This document shows, piece by piece, positions 26,001 to 33,341 of a stretch of 64,000 bases of DNA; the first letter of the stretch is position 1; every line of letters starts with the position of its first letter. Origin of the DNA: [Clostridium] celerecrescens 18A (lineage in GTDB: Bacteria; Bacillota; Clostridia; Lachnospirales; Lachnospiraceae); the NCBI RefSeq assembly GCF_002797975.1, contig NZ_PGET01000001.1, positions 3,417,501-3,481,500 on the forward strand, read 5' to 3'. The notes under the pieces were generated by a model, which had not been told where the DNA came from, did no database searches, and saw only the letters and a program-made list of their open reading frames with translations. The translations under genes were made by a program, and so were the position numbers.

Positions 26001-26243
26001 TTAGTTGAATCTGTTACGGTTGTTGTCTTTGCTGGAATCACGGCTGCTATCTCTGCTGGAATCGCGGCTGCTGTCCCTGCTGGAATCACGGCTGCTGTCT
26101 CTGCTGGAGTTACGGCTGTTATTCTGATTATTGTTCTGATTGTTGTTCTGGCTGTTGTTCTGGTTGTTGTTCTGGTTGTTGTTCTGGTTGTTGTTCTGTG
26201 AGTTCCTGGAGTTCTCCATATCATTGTAGTTATTCTTAGACAT
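26001..26243 (-). CDS. Low-complexity Asn/Gln and Ser-Arg-Asp repeat protein
   Basis: An 80-residue hydrophilic protein made almost entirely of two tetrapeptide repeats: NNNQ (about seven units, residues 17-44) and SSRD (about seven units, residues 46-73), ending in NNRNRFN. It has no Cys and only a few aromatic residues. AGGAGG lies 8 bases before the ATG and a terminator follows, so it is a real transcription unit despite the low complexity. Such proteins are often spore-coat or spore-core components in clostridia, but that is an inference. The same DNA is open in another frame; the strong ribosome site decides for this one. Confidence 0.75.
   Translation of the reverse strand: MSKNNYNDMENSRNSQNNNQNNNQNNNQNNSQNNNQNNNQNNSRNSSRDSSRDSSRDSSRDSSRDSSRDSSKDNNRNRFN
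26030..26205 (-). repeat. 12-bp tandem repeats encoding SSRD and NNNQ units
   Basis: Two adjacent arrays of 12-base units. One has plus-strand form GGTTGTTGTTCT, encoding NNNQ. The other has units built around CTGCTGGAATCACGG, encoding SSRD. Alternate SSRD units differ slightly, giving a 24-base periodicity. In-frame expansion or contraction is possible. Confidence 0.85.
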
Positions 26244-26385
26244 AATAAATACCTCCTGTCAGCGTTTTTCGTTACATCGTTAGTATGGCGGGTTTGCAAA
26301 ATATTATACAATTGTTTTTTTATTTTAAAATTAAAGAAGAAATGGTATATTATTCGAAAATGCGGCCATATTTTGTAAAAATACT

Positions 26386-26414
26386 TTGCATTTTTATCAC
26401 AGCTATATTATAAT
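26386..26414 (+). promoter_or_regulatory. Sigma-A promoter of a candidate small RNA
   Basis: TTGCAT (26386-26391), a 17-base spacer and a perfect TATAAT (26409-26414). No plus-strand gene is found downstream for several kilobases. Confidence 0.6.
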
Positions 26415-26420
26415 CAAAAT

Positions 26421-26509
26421 GAGGGGTTTTCCCCTCATCCTTATTAATTATTTATACTCCCCTCAGAAGCAGCCGAAATAGCTCCCCTATTCCGGCTGTT
26501 TCTCTTTTT
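26421..26509 (+). ncRNA. Candidate C-rich small RNA of about 90 nt
   Basis: Predicted from promoter and terminator. The 5' end folds as GAGGGG-TTTT-CCCCTC. An AU-rich stretch follows with CTCCCCTC unpaired. The 3' hairpin pairs CAGCCGAAATAG with CTATTCCGGCTG (one mismatch), has CTCCC in the loop, and is followed by TTTCTCTTTTT. C-rich single-stranded segments that can pair with Shine-Dalgarno sequences are known from Gram-positive regulatory RNAs such as RsaE/RoxS. No peptide with a ribosome site is encoded. Both flanking genes are on the minus strand. Confidence 0.5.
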
Positions 26510-26525
26510 CCTGATTGTAAGCATC

Positions 26526-26560
26526 AAAAGACCCCCAGCATAAAATGCCGAGGGTCTTAT
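26526..26560 (-). terminator. Terminator of the first NlpC/P60 gene
   Basis: On the minus strand AAGACCC...GGGTCTTTTG forms a stem with internal mismatches, ending in a T-run, about 34 bases after the stop at 26594. Confidence 0.65.
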
Positions 26561-26593
26561 ATCCCTTCCAAAATCCGGTTATCCGCTATTTCA

Positions 26594-27331
26594 TTAATCG
26601 CCAAGAACGTTGACGATTTTTACAGGTGTCCGATAATTCCACGGAGAAGTCTTAATACCTGTCCTATAAGTTGATGAATGCACTACTTGTCCATTACCGA
26701 TATACATGGCAACGTGGTTTATGGATGATCCACTTCCATAAAAAATCAAATCGCCCGGGCGCATCTGATCTGCGCCGACTGCTCTTCCCTGGGAAGCCTG
26801 TCCACCTGAGGAGCGATTTAAAGTAAGGCCTGCTGCATGCTGCATCACATATCTGGTAAATCCGGAGCAGTCTACTCCGGTGCGTGGATCGCTGCCGCCA
26901 TAGGCATAACGTCCGCCTACAAACTGAAGAGCGTAATTAACAATGCCTTGTCTGAAATTAACAACTGCCTCTGCCTGAGTCTGAGGCTTAACTTCCAATG
27001 CAGCCAGTGTTTCCTCATCGGTTGAAGATACGGTTGCATTGCCTTCTACTGGCATATAGCCATATGTATCATTGATCTTAACCTTCATATATCCGTCGCC
27101 CATATCCTGTACAACTTCAAAGGAAGATCCTTTGGAAGCAGTCATAAGCGCTTCCTTACCAGCTTCATCTTTGCTGATCGTTACATTATCTGCATCAACG
27201 GTCACCATATAGTTCCCATAACTGAGTCCTGGACCGGAAATATCATCTGCTCTTACATCTGAAGGAACTGCTATTACCATTGCTCCGCAAAAAGCCATAA
27301 GTCCTAACGTTTTCCATGCTTTGTTTATCAT
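26594..27331 (-). CDS. Secreted NlpC/P60 (C40) peptidoglycan endopeptidase with SH3-like domain
   Basis: A 245-residue secreted enzyme predicted to cut gamma-D-Glu-diaminopimelate bonds in the cell wall. A signal peptide (cleavage near VRA-DD, residue 29) is followed by a bacterial SH3-like domain (about 35-105) and a C-terminal NlpC/P60 domain. The domain carries catalytic Cys in GVDCSGFTRYV, His in INHVAMYIG and a further His in VVHSSTY. ATG 27331 gives a clean signal peptide and has AGGAG 11 bases upstream; the frame is open a further 26 codons. A close paralog lies directly upstream. Confidence 0.9.
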   Translation of the reverse strand: MINKAWKTLGLMAFCGAMVIAVPSDVRADDISGPGLSYGNYMVTVDADNVTISKDEAGKEALMTASKGSSFEVVQDMGDGYMKVKINDTYGYMPVEGNATVSSTDEETLAALEVKPQTQAEAVVNFRQGIVNYALQFVGGRYAYGGSDPRTGVDCSGFTRYVMQHAAGLTLNRSSGGQASQGRAVGADQMRPGDLIFYGSGSSINHVAMYIGNGQVVHSSTYRTGIKTSPWNYRTPVKIVNVLGD

Positions 27332-27463
27332 CGGGAAATTTGCTCCTATTTTTACTTTTTGATTTTCAAATGTTACATAAGTATTAAATTCATTACGGTT
27401 ATTATACAATTATTTTATCTTTTCGTCAAGTATTATTTAAAAGTGCACGAATTTAAAAATATT

Positions 27464-28156
27464 TTAGTTTAAAACCCGGACAAATTTCACAGGTTTGCGA
27501 TACATGACGTTTGTTACGATAATTCCGGTCTTTTCTGTGGAAGCGTGGACTACCCGGCCGTCTCCCATGTATAAGGCAACATGGTTAATGGATCCATTTT
27601 TTCCATAAAATACCAGATCCCCTGCACGGGCATCCTCGTAACTGACGCTGCGGCCTTCTCCTGCCTGAGACTTAGAGCTATGGCTTAAGCTTACACCAGC
27701 CGCATTCCTTAACACAAAGCTGGTAAATCCGGAACAATCCACTCCTGTTTTGGGATTGACTCCTCCGTATACATAGCGTCCGCCCACAAACTGAAGCGCA
27801 TAATCTACAATTTTCTGGCGCTGCATAACAGACTTGTCCACCTTTTCCTGAGTCTTCTCGATCAGGGTCGCAGCACCGCTTTGTATGTAACCTTCTCCTT
27901 CCGGAGTCTTTATTTTAATCCAGCCATCCCTTGGGGATTCAACCACTTCAAAAGTCTGGCCTTCCCCTGCCTGGGAAAGAGCCGTTCCCGACGTATCAGC
28001 AGCTTCTCTGACAGACACAGGCATATCCATCTTCGCATAAAGTGTTGTGCTGGTTTCTACAGCAATTTCCGCTGCTTTCGCCTCTACCTGGGGAGTCCAG
28101 CTTAAGCTTGCTAAAATCCCTAAAAGACCCATCGCCTTCCACATTTTATTCTTCAT
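27464..28156 (-). CDS. Secreted NlpC/P60 endopeptidase with SH3-like domain, paralog
   Basis: A 230-residue paralog of the neighbouring C40 protein with the same architecture: signal peptide (residues 1-28, ending KAAE), SH3-like domain (about 30-100) and NlpC/P60 domain with GVDCSGFTSFV, INHVALYMG and VVHASTE. GGAG lies 8 bases before the ATG. The tandem arrangement suggests duplication, but about 130 bases separate the genes, so each may have its own promoter. Confidence 0.9.
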   Translation of the reverse strand: MKNKMWKAMGLLGILASLSWTPQVEAKAAEIAVETSTTLYAKMDMPVSVREAADTSGTALSQAGEGQTFEVVESPRDGWIKIKTPEGEGYIQSGAATLIEKTQEKVDKSVMQRQKIVDYALQFVGGRYVYGGVNPKTGVDCSGFTSFVLRNAAGVSLSHSSKSQAGEGRSVSYEDARAGDLVFYGKNGSINHVALYMGDGRVVHASTEKTGIIVTNVMYRKPVKFVRVLN

Positions 28157-28265
28157 ATCAAATCTCCTGTTTTTACGTTTTTCTGTCGTTCCCGCAAAAC
28201 TTTATTAAAATGTTACATAATTGTTACATTTCGAATTATATACTTATTCCTCGAATTTGTCAAGC

Positions 28266-28306
28266 AAAAACGGCAGTTATGGCGTTTAAATCGCCATAAC
28301 TGCCGT
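28266..28306 (-). terminator. Terminator of the DUF1700 gene
   Basis: ACGGCAGTTATGGCG pairs perfectly with CGCCATAACTGCCGT (15 bp, 7-base loop) and is followed on the minus strand by TTTTGC. Confidence 0.88.
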
Positions 28307-28351
28307 CACAGTTTTGTAACATTTCCATGAACTTGTTAAATTTATTTGACT

Positions 28352-28825
28352 TTATCGTTTCGTTCCTCTTACAAACCAGACAATGAGAAATACCAAAAGC
28401 AAGGGGCCCATAATAGGCATCAGAAGGCTGAAAATCCCTGTAACAATGCTGGCAATCAGAAAGAAAAATAAGATTAGGACCGTAACTCCCAAAAGCTTCC
28501 AGTACCATTTACTCAAGTCAATGTAATGCATATGGCGCCCGGAATTACCCGGATCCTCATACACATTCCTGTCAGCGCCAGAGTAGGAATCATAAAAAGT
28601 TTTTCCGGATCCGCTGCTCTTTGCATTCTCGCTGGCCTCTAAAATAGTCTTGGCAATCAGTCTTGGATCGCCGATGGAGGCTATCACCGCCTCTTCCGTT
28701 GAACCATTTCTCACTTCCGTGCCGATATATTCTTCATAGTACCTGATATTTTCTTCAATCACGCTTCCAGGGACTTCACCTGATAAAGCCTCCCTTAAGC
28801 GCTGTAAAAACTCCTGTCTGCTCAT
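28352..28825 (-). CDS. DUF1700 (HAAS-type) membrane protein
   Basis: A 157-residue protein with an N-terminal helical HAAS/DUF1700 region (SRQEFLQRLREALSG, EENIRYYEEYI, about residues 1-60) and two C-terminal membrane segments (about 105-150). ATG 28825 follows GGAGG at 4-5 bases. Such proteins usually sit next to a PadR-type repressor that controls them, but no padR gene is visible here. The function of the family is unknown; a role in membrane stress or signalling is often suggested. Confidence 0.85.
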   Translation of the reverse strand: MSRQEFLQRLREALSGEVPGSVIEENIRYYEEYIGTEVRNGSTEEAVIASIGDPRLIAKTILEASENAKSSGSGKTFYDSYSGADRNVYEDPGNSGRHMHYIDLSKWYWKLLGVTVLILFFFLIASIVTGIFSLLMPIMGPLLLVFLIVWFVRGTKR

Positions 28826-28944
28826 CTGAGCCTCCTTCAATTAAGTAAATAGCTTTGATTATTGTATCATCCGACAGGGATTTCGTAAAGAAACCTTCTC
28901 TGAAAAAATTCTTAAAATTTCATAATAGGGCTTATCCAAACAGA

Positions 28945-30882
28945 CTACTCTACCTTCTCCTTAATTACGCCATCCCGGTATGCCGCCACCAGTTCCTTTA
29001 AATCTGCAATCCGTTCGGCCAGCTCCGCACCTTTATCCGTATCCGCCACCATGACCCGGTTCTTCATGTTCTCAACAACCGAAACCTTTGGCGTGCTTTC
29101 TTTATTCGGATCAAAGGGCTTGTGCTCCGCAAGAGCCAGATGGTTGGAATTATAAATCAGCGTATAGCCTGCGATTCCTGTCTTAGTCTGGTAGGCCTTT
29201 GACAGCCCTCCATCTATGAGGAACAGCTTGCCTCCCGCCTTCACCGGCGATTCCCCTTCCTTTATTTTCACCGGAACGTGACCATTGATGATGTGGGAAC
29301 CTTTTTTAGGAAGGCCGAATTCTTCCAATATCTTATCACAGGTTTCTTCCTTCATGCTAAGCCTGTAATAAGGGTTCATAGGCTCCTTGTGAGTAGAAGG
29401 ATCTTCGATAAAGTAATGTTCAAAGGTCGTCATCTTCCCCTTGCCGTAAACCGGAGATTTGGCTCCGCACCATAGATACCACATGAAATCCCTGGCATCT
29501 TCACTTTCCGCAGAACCCTCCGGCATAAAATATGCATTTTGAGCCTTCCGGTCCACGTAATCCATTAACTCCTTTCCTGAGTAAGCATGGTGATCCACCA
29601 TGATCTCTTCAAAGGAACCGTCCTCCCTCATGGGAATACAGCCATGGTAGAGGAGGTTTGAATTGTAACATTTGTACATGCTTCCATGAGAATACAGAAA
29701 ACGAATATGCTTATGAAGAAGCTCGTTATGCATGAAACAAAGCTGAAGGGTACGAAGAAGCTCTCCTTCCTCCTTGCTTAGTTTTAATGGTTCCTTAGGG
29801 TCCACCGTTGGGAAGAATTTATCAAGCATTGGATATTCTCTGCCCTCCACGGTCACAACGCCCCGGGCAAAGTCAATGGCCTCGATCAGGATCCGATCGC
29901 TCATCTCATATTCCGGATGACGTTTTATGATTTGGCCTTCTACCTTAAACTGAATGATTGCAATGGCCTTGTGCATCTTTGCCGCCAGCCCCGGATCCAC
30001 CGCGTCATAGATGTTTTCATCAAGAATCTGGGGTACAAACCGATCGCAGGGATCCTCTCTGTAAATCCTGGCCGCAAACATGGATAATGGACGCAGGTTG
30101 ATGCCATATCCGTCCTCAAGAACATCAAAGCTGTTATAGCTGATGGCGATACGCAGTACGTTGCAGATACAGGCCAGATTCCCTGTGGCGGCTCCCATCC
30201 AGGAAATATCATGATTGCCCCACTGGATATCAACGTCATGAAATCGCAGCAGTTCATCCATAATAATATCCGCCCTGGGGCCGCGGTCGAAAATATCTCC
30301 GATAATATGCAGGCTGTCAATGGTCAAATTCTGGATCAGCTCGCATAAGGCTATGATGAACTTATCTCCCACCCGGATGTCAATGATGGAGCGTATGATC
30401 TCATTATAGTATACACGTTTATTATCATCATTATAATCCACATGAAGCAGCTCATCTATGATGTAAGCAAACTCCGGGGGCATTTTCTTCCTTACTTTGG
30501 ATCTGGTATACTTTGATGAAACCACTTTACAAATCTGTACCAGCCGATAAATGGTCACTCTCTGCCAGTCTCCGTCTGCCACTCCCTTAAGCTCAAGCTG
30601 CTTCATAATCCGCTCCGGATAGTAAATTAAGTTGGCTAACGCCACTTCTTCTTTCTCTGGAATGATGTGGCTGAAAGTTTCCGTGATCTTTTCACGGATA
30701 ACGCCTGAGGCACTTTTTAATAAATGGACAAATGCCTCATACTCACCATGTAAGTCACTGAAAAAATATTCCGTCCCCTTTGGTAAGCCCTGTATGGCCG
30801 TAAGGTTGATGATCTCGCTGGAAGCAGCCTTAATCGTTGGATACTCCCTCGCCATCAGTTTCAGATACGCCAAACTTCTCAT
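28945..30882 (-). CDS. fbp: Fructose-1,6-bisphosphatase class III
   Basis: A 645-residue cytoplasmic enzyme that converts fructose-1,6-bisphosphate to fructose-6-phosphate in gluconeogenesis. It belongs to the large Firmicutes class III type built on a calcineurin-like metallophosphatase fold: FSDLHGEYEAF (about residues 42-52), IGDIFDRGPRADI (about 196-208), WGNHDISWMGA (about 220-230) and INGHVPVK later. The length and full-length similarity are normal. GGGGAGG lies 5 bases before the ATG. It is preceded by a hairpin (30981-31014) of unclear role and appears monocistronic. Confidence 0.95.
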   Translation of the reverse strand: MRSLAYLKLMAREYPTIKAASSEIINLTAIQGLPKGTEYFFSDLHGEYEAFVHLLKSASGVIREKITETFSHIIPEKEEVALANLIYYPERIMKQLELKGVADGDWQRVTIYRLVQICKVVSSKYTRSKVRKKMPPEFAYIIDELLHVDYNDDNKRVYYNEIIRSIIDIRVGDKFIIALCELIQNLTIDSLHIIGDIFDRGPRADIIMDELLRFHDVDIQWGNHDISWMGAATGNLACICNVLRIAISYNSFDVLEDGYGINLRPLSMFAARIYREDPCDRFVPQILDENIYDAVDPGLAAKMHKAIAIIQFKVEGQIIKRHPEYEMSDRILIEAIDFARGVVTVEGREYPMLDKFFPTVDPKEPLKLSKEEGELLRTLQLCFMHNELLHKHIRFLYSHGSMYKCYNSNLLYHGCIPMREDGSFEEIMVDHHAYSGKELMDYVDRKAQNAYFMPEGSAESEDARDFMWYLWCGAKSPVYGKGKMTTFEHYFIEDPSTHKEPMNPYYRLSMKEETCDKILEEFGLPKKGSHIINGHVPVKIKEGESPVKAGGKLFLIDGGLSKAYQTKTGIAGYTLIYNSNHLALAEHKPFDPNKESTPKVSVVENMKNRVMVADTDKGAELAERIADLKELVAAYRDGVIKEKVE

Positions 30883-30980
30883 AATACCTCCCCTTCTCCC
30901 TGAAGCGATACTGCTGCATTTCTATAGAGCTATAGTAACATAAAAGATTTCAATTTTAAACCCTTTTTAGCAAGGCAAGA

Positions 30981-31014
30981 AGGCTGCCGGCTTAAACACC
31001 ATTGCCGGCAGCCT
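30981..31014. other. Perfect 11-bp hairpin upstream of fbp
   Basis: AGGCTGCCGGC pairs with GCCGGCAGCCT around a 12-base loop, 100 bases upstream of fbp. The better T-run is on the plus strand where no gene ends, so it may be a leader structure of fbp or a stop for antisense transcription. Confidence 0.4.
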
Positions 31015-31100
31015 CAAAATTATCTGTTTTTTAATGTTCCCCGGCACCTTTCAGGCCAGCAAATCCGCAACCGCTCTATAGCTCTGTTTCTTACGGCCGT

Positions 31101-31137
31101 TTAATAAAAGGACTGCCGTTTGACTGGCAGCCCTTTT
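31101..31137 (-). terminator. Terminator of the PNPOx-like gene
   Basis: AAAAGG-A-CTGCC pairs with GGCAG-C-CCTTTT around an 8-base loop; the minus-strand side continues as CCTTTTATT. Confidence 0.75.
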
Positions 31138-31195
31138 GCTGTGATGGTTTAACAGGCCATTGTTTCTCTGAGTTGGGCAGCCAGTCAAAATCCTC

Positions 31196-31624
31196 TTATA
31201 ATGTCCCTTTTGCTTCCTTCCAATCAACAAATAGATTGTAACGTTCTGTCTTAAAACGCAGAACGCAGTAATTGGGATCTTCCGGTCCATCAAAATTTTC
31301 TTCAAGCCCCTTGTACCACATCTCTTTTTTTATATCCGGGTCGGTTAATATTTCTATTGTACCCACCAGGGTGATATTGTGATCTATTCCGTTAAAGCAA
31401 ACACTGGCCAGGCTGCATTGCTTAATGCGTTGGGATTTATTGCTTCCAAGTCCAGTGCAGAATGTGATCCAGTTGATACCTTCTGCCTTTGATGCGGATA
31501 TCGTAGAGGCGGTCGGATAACCCTCTTTGTCAATTAACGCCAATACGCAATATCCCTCGTTTCCTCCACCGGTCTTTCCTGCAATAACTTCTCCGGCTCT
31601 AGCAATAACTTCTTCATTCATCAT
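31196..31624 (-). CDS. Pyridoxamine 5'-phosphate oxidase-like (general stress protein 26 type) protein
   Basis: A 142-residue split-barrel flavin-binding protein of the PNPOx-like family. Recognisable parts are GYPTASTISASKAEGINWITFCTG (strand-turn region lining the flavin, about residues 36-59), SNKSQRIKQ and CFNGIDHNITLVGTIEILTD. ATG 31624 is chosen because GGAGG lies 6 bases upstream. Members of this group rarely have true pyridoxamine oxidase activity; many bind FMN, FAD or F420. The gene stands alone and is divergent from the YedK-like gene. Confidence 0.85.
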   Translation of the reverse strand: MMNEEVIARAGEVIAGKTGGGNEGYCVLALIDKEGYPTASTISASKAEGINWITFCTGLGSNKSQRIKQCSLASVCFNGIDHNITLVGTIEILTDPDIKKEMWYKGLEENFDGPEDPNYCVLRFKTERYNLFVDWKEAKGTL

Positions 31625-31899
31625 ATTTGCCTCCTGTTTTTTTATTTGAAACAAATATATCACATCAATTAAGACAACAGTATGTCATGTTCCTATTTTT
31701 ATAATATTATATTGTTAAAAAACTACCAACTATCAATCGTCAACCTGATATTCGCAATCCGCTCCCCCTGCTTCATGAGGTTAAATTTTTATTATGCTTA
31801 TAAAGCACACCTTGATGCTGCATACTGTAAGTGATATAATCTTTTCAATCCTTATAATCCTGATTTATCAAAGTTCAATTGGAAAGGTGGTTAAATAAC

Positions 31900-32457
31900 A
31901 TGTGCGGCAGATATTACATTGAAATAGATGACGTGGAATTACGTTCTATTGTTGCCGAAGTAGAGAGAAAAACTGCAGTAAAAACCGGAGAAATATTCCC
32001 GACTAACCTTGCACCTGTTTTATCTCCAGATGGAATCATGAAGGCAATGCGCTGGGGATTTCCTAAATATGACGGCAAAGGTGAGATAATTAATGCCCGA
32101 AGCGAGACGGCAGCAGAGAAAAATATGTTTCGACGCCCGATGATGGAGGGACGCTGCCTGGTCCCTGCAAGCTGGTATTTTGAATGGGAGCGCCGGGGAA
32201 AGCAAAAGGTGAAGTATGCCCTGATGGCTGCTGAAAAGAGTCCGGTATGGATGGCGGGACTGTCAAAAACAGACTTGCAAACAGGAGACTCCTCTTTCGT
32301 TATCCTGACTCGTCCGGCCTGGTCCGGCATTTCATTTATTCATGATAGAATGCCGGTAATTCTCCCCAGAAAAAGTCACGACGAATGGCTTTACGGACAT
32401 AACCCAATCAGTACAATGAATCAGGCAATTAGTGAAGTGCATTATAGGACTGTATAA
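31900..32457 (+). CDS. SOS-associated abasic-site-binding protein (SRAP, YedK/HMCES family)
   Basis: A 185-residue protein that forms a covalent link to abasic sites in single-stranded DNA and protects them. The start must be ATG 31900 because Cys2, exposed after Met removal (MCGRYY), is the catalytic residue; AAGGTGG precedes it. Asn66 (INARSET), Glu95 (WYFEWE) and His148 (FIHDRMPVIL) complete the active site. It is somewhat shorter at the C-terminus than E. coli YedK. It is the first gene of a stretch that also holds dinB, so the region has a DNA-damage theme, although no LexA box is obvious upstream of this gene. Confidence 0.92.
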   Translation: MCGRYYIEIDDVELRSIVAEVERKTAVKTGEIFPTNLAPVLSPDGIMKAMRWGFPKYDGKGEIINARSETAAEKNMFRRPMMEGRCLVPASWYFEWERRGKQKVKYALMAAEKSPVWMAGLSKTDLQTGDSSFVILTRPAWSGISFIHDRMPVILPRKSHDEWLYGHNPISTMNQAISEVHYRTV

Positions 32458-32534
32458 AAGACTGGCTCAACCATAGCAATTTTAATAACCTATGCATATA
32501 ATATAACGATTATATAAAATCTCTAAGAGGCCAA

Positions 32535-33122
32535 ATGCACATGAATGATTTAGGTACAATCACGCAAATGGGACGAATCCTGCAAGTTAATAATGCAATG
32601 GTTACAGAGGTTTTTACCCGCAGCAGAACCACTGGTTATTTAGACATTATCTACTCCCAGTCTGTACAAAATGAAACGGTGTCAGAACCCTTAAGGCTTA
32701 ATACAGGCTTTTACACAGATATTCTGAATCCATTGGGTCAGCACATATGCTTATGTGACATCGAAGAAGGCATGGTGGTAGATGCCTTATTTTCACCGAT
32801 TATGGAATGGCGCATTCCGCCACAAGCTAACGCTTATTTCATTGTTGCAAGAGATTACGGTCAGCCATCATTTCATTCTACCACAGCTCAAATCACAGAA
32901 GTGGACATCGATAATTTTCTTTTCTATACTTACGATCCTGATAATCCCGATAATCAAATAGAATTTCATATTGCCACTAAGGCTACCGTTCGCGATAAAA
33001 ATGGCTACCCTGTTCCTTTCCGTGCACTTTACCCTGGTTTATTAGTAAACGTGATCCATTCCGAAATTCAAACTGAGGATATGCCATATCAAGCGATTGC
33101 TTTCCATATTCAAATATTATAG
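32535..33122 (+). CDS. Protein of unknown function, beta-rich
   Basis: A 195-residue soluble protein without signal peptide, Cys-poor (two Cys in ICLCD) and predicted mostly beta. The internal pattern suggests two similar beta modules (NNAMVTEVFTRSRTTG..., then TAQITEVDIDNFLFYTYD...), each followed by a statement-like strand with NPLG or DKNGYPVP. A weak AAGAGG site precedes ATG 32535; ATG 32541 is an alternative. Two hairpins follow. It lies between the YedK-like gene and dinB, but with its own terminators. I do not recognise the family. Confidence 0.72.
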   Translation: MHMNDLGTITQMGRILQVNNAMVTEVFTRSRTTGYLDIIYSQSVQNETVSEPLRLNTGFYTDILNPLGQHICLCDIEEGMVVDALFSPIMEWRIPPQANAYFIVARDYGQPSFHSTTAQITEVDIDNFLFYTYDPDNPDNQIEFHIATKATVRDKNGYPVPFRALYPGLLVNVIHSEIQTEDMPYQAIAFHIQIL

Positions 33123-33126
33123 CTAA

Positions 33127-33173
33127 TGGAAACTTGCGGAGCAAGTTTCCATTAAAGGGCTGTTTTTTAGCCC
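33127..33173 (+). terminator. Double hairpin after the unknown beta-rich protein
   Basis: TGGAAACTTGC pairs perfectly with GCAAGTTTCCA (3-base loop), followed by GGGCT-GTTTTTT-AGCCC. Confidence 0.65.
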
Positions 33174-33235
33174 GTCCATCCGATTATTGAAAGCATCTTT
33201 TGCTATCAACAATATAAATTTTAATTCATGATATC

Positions 33236-33265
33236 AGCAGGCCTCAGCCAGCCTGCTGTTTTTTT
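33236..33265 (+). terminator. Strong terminator upstream of dinB
   Basis: AGCAGGC pairs with GCCTGCT around an 8-base loop and is followed by GTTTTTTT. It isolates the SOS-type promoter of dinB from upstream transcription. Confidence 0.85.
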
Positions 33266-33302
33266 GTCTTCCTTTTTCTTCCCTTTTATTTCCACTATCA
33301 AT

Positions 33303-33316
33303 CGAACATATATTCG
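33303..33316 (+). promoter_or_regulatory. LexA (SOS) box of dinB
   Basis: CGAACATATATTCG differs from the Gram-positive LexA box CGAAC-N4-GTTCG at one position. It lies within a longer near-palindrome and is followed directly by TATAAT (33319-33324), so bound LexA would block the promoter. The dinB start is 26 bases downstream. Confidence 0.75.
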
Positions 33317-33341
33317 ATTATAATATAGCCGAGGTGATTCC

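Noticed and set aside
25950..26311. Alternative frames over the Asn/Ser repeat gene on both strands
   Set aside because: They reflect the same 12-bp repeats; only the 26243 start has AGGAGG and a following terminator.
30981..31014. Hairpin upstream of fbp as a riboswitch
   Set aside because: A simple stem-loop with no recognised aptamer features and no alternative terminator pairing.
31051..31305. 84-codon minus-strand frame overlapping the end of the PNPOx-like gene
   Set aside because: It runs through a terminator hairpin and overlaps a recognised gene on the same strand.
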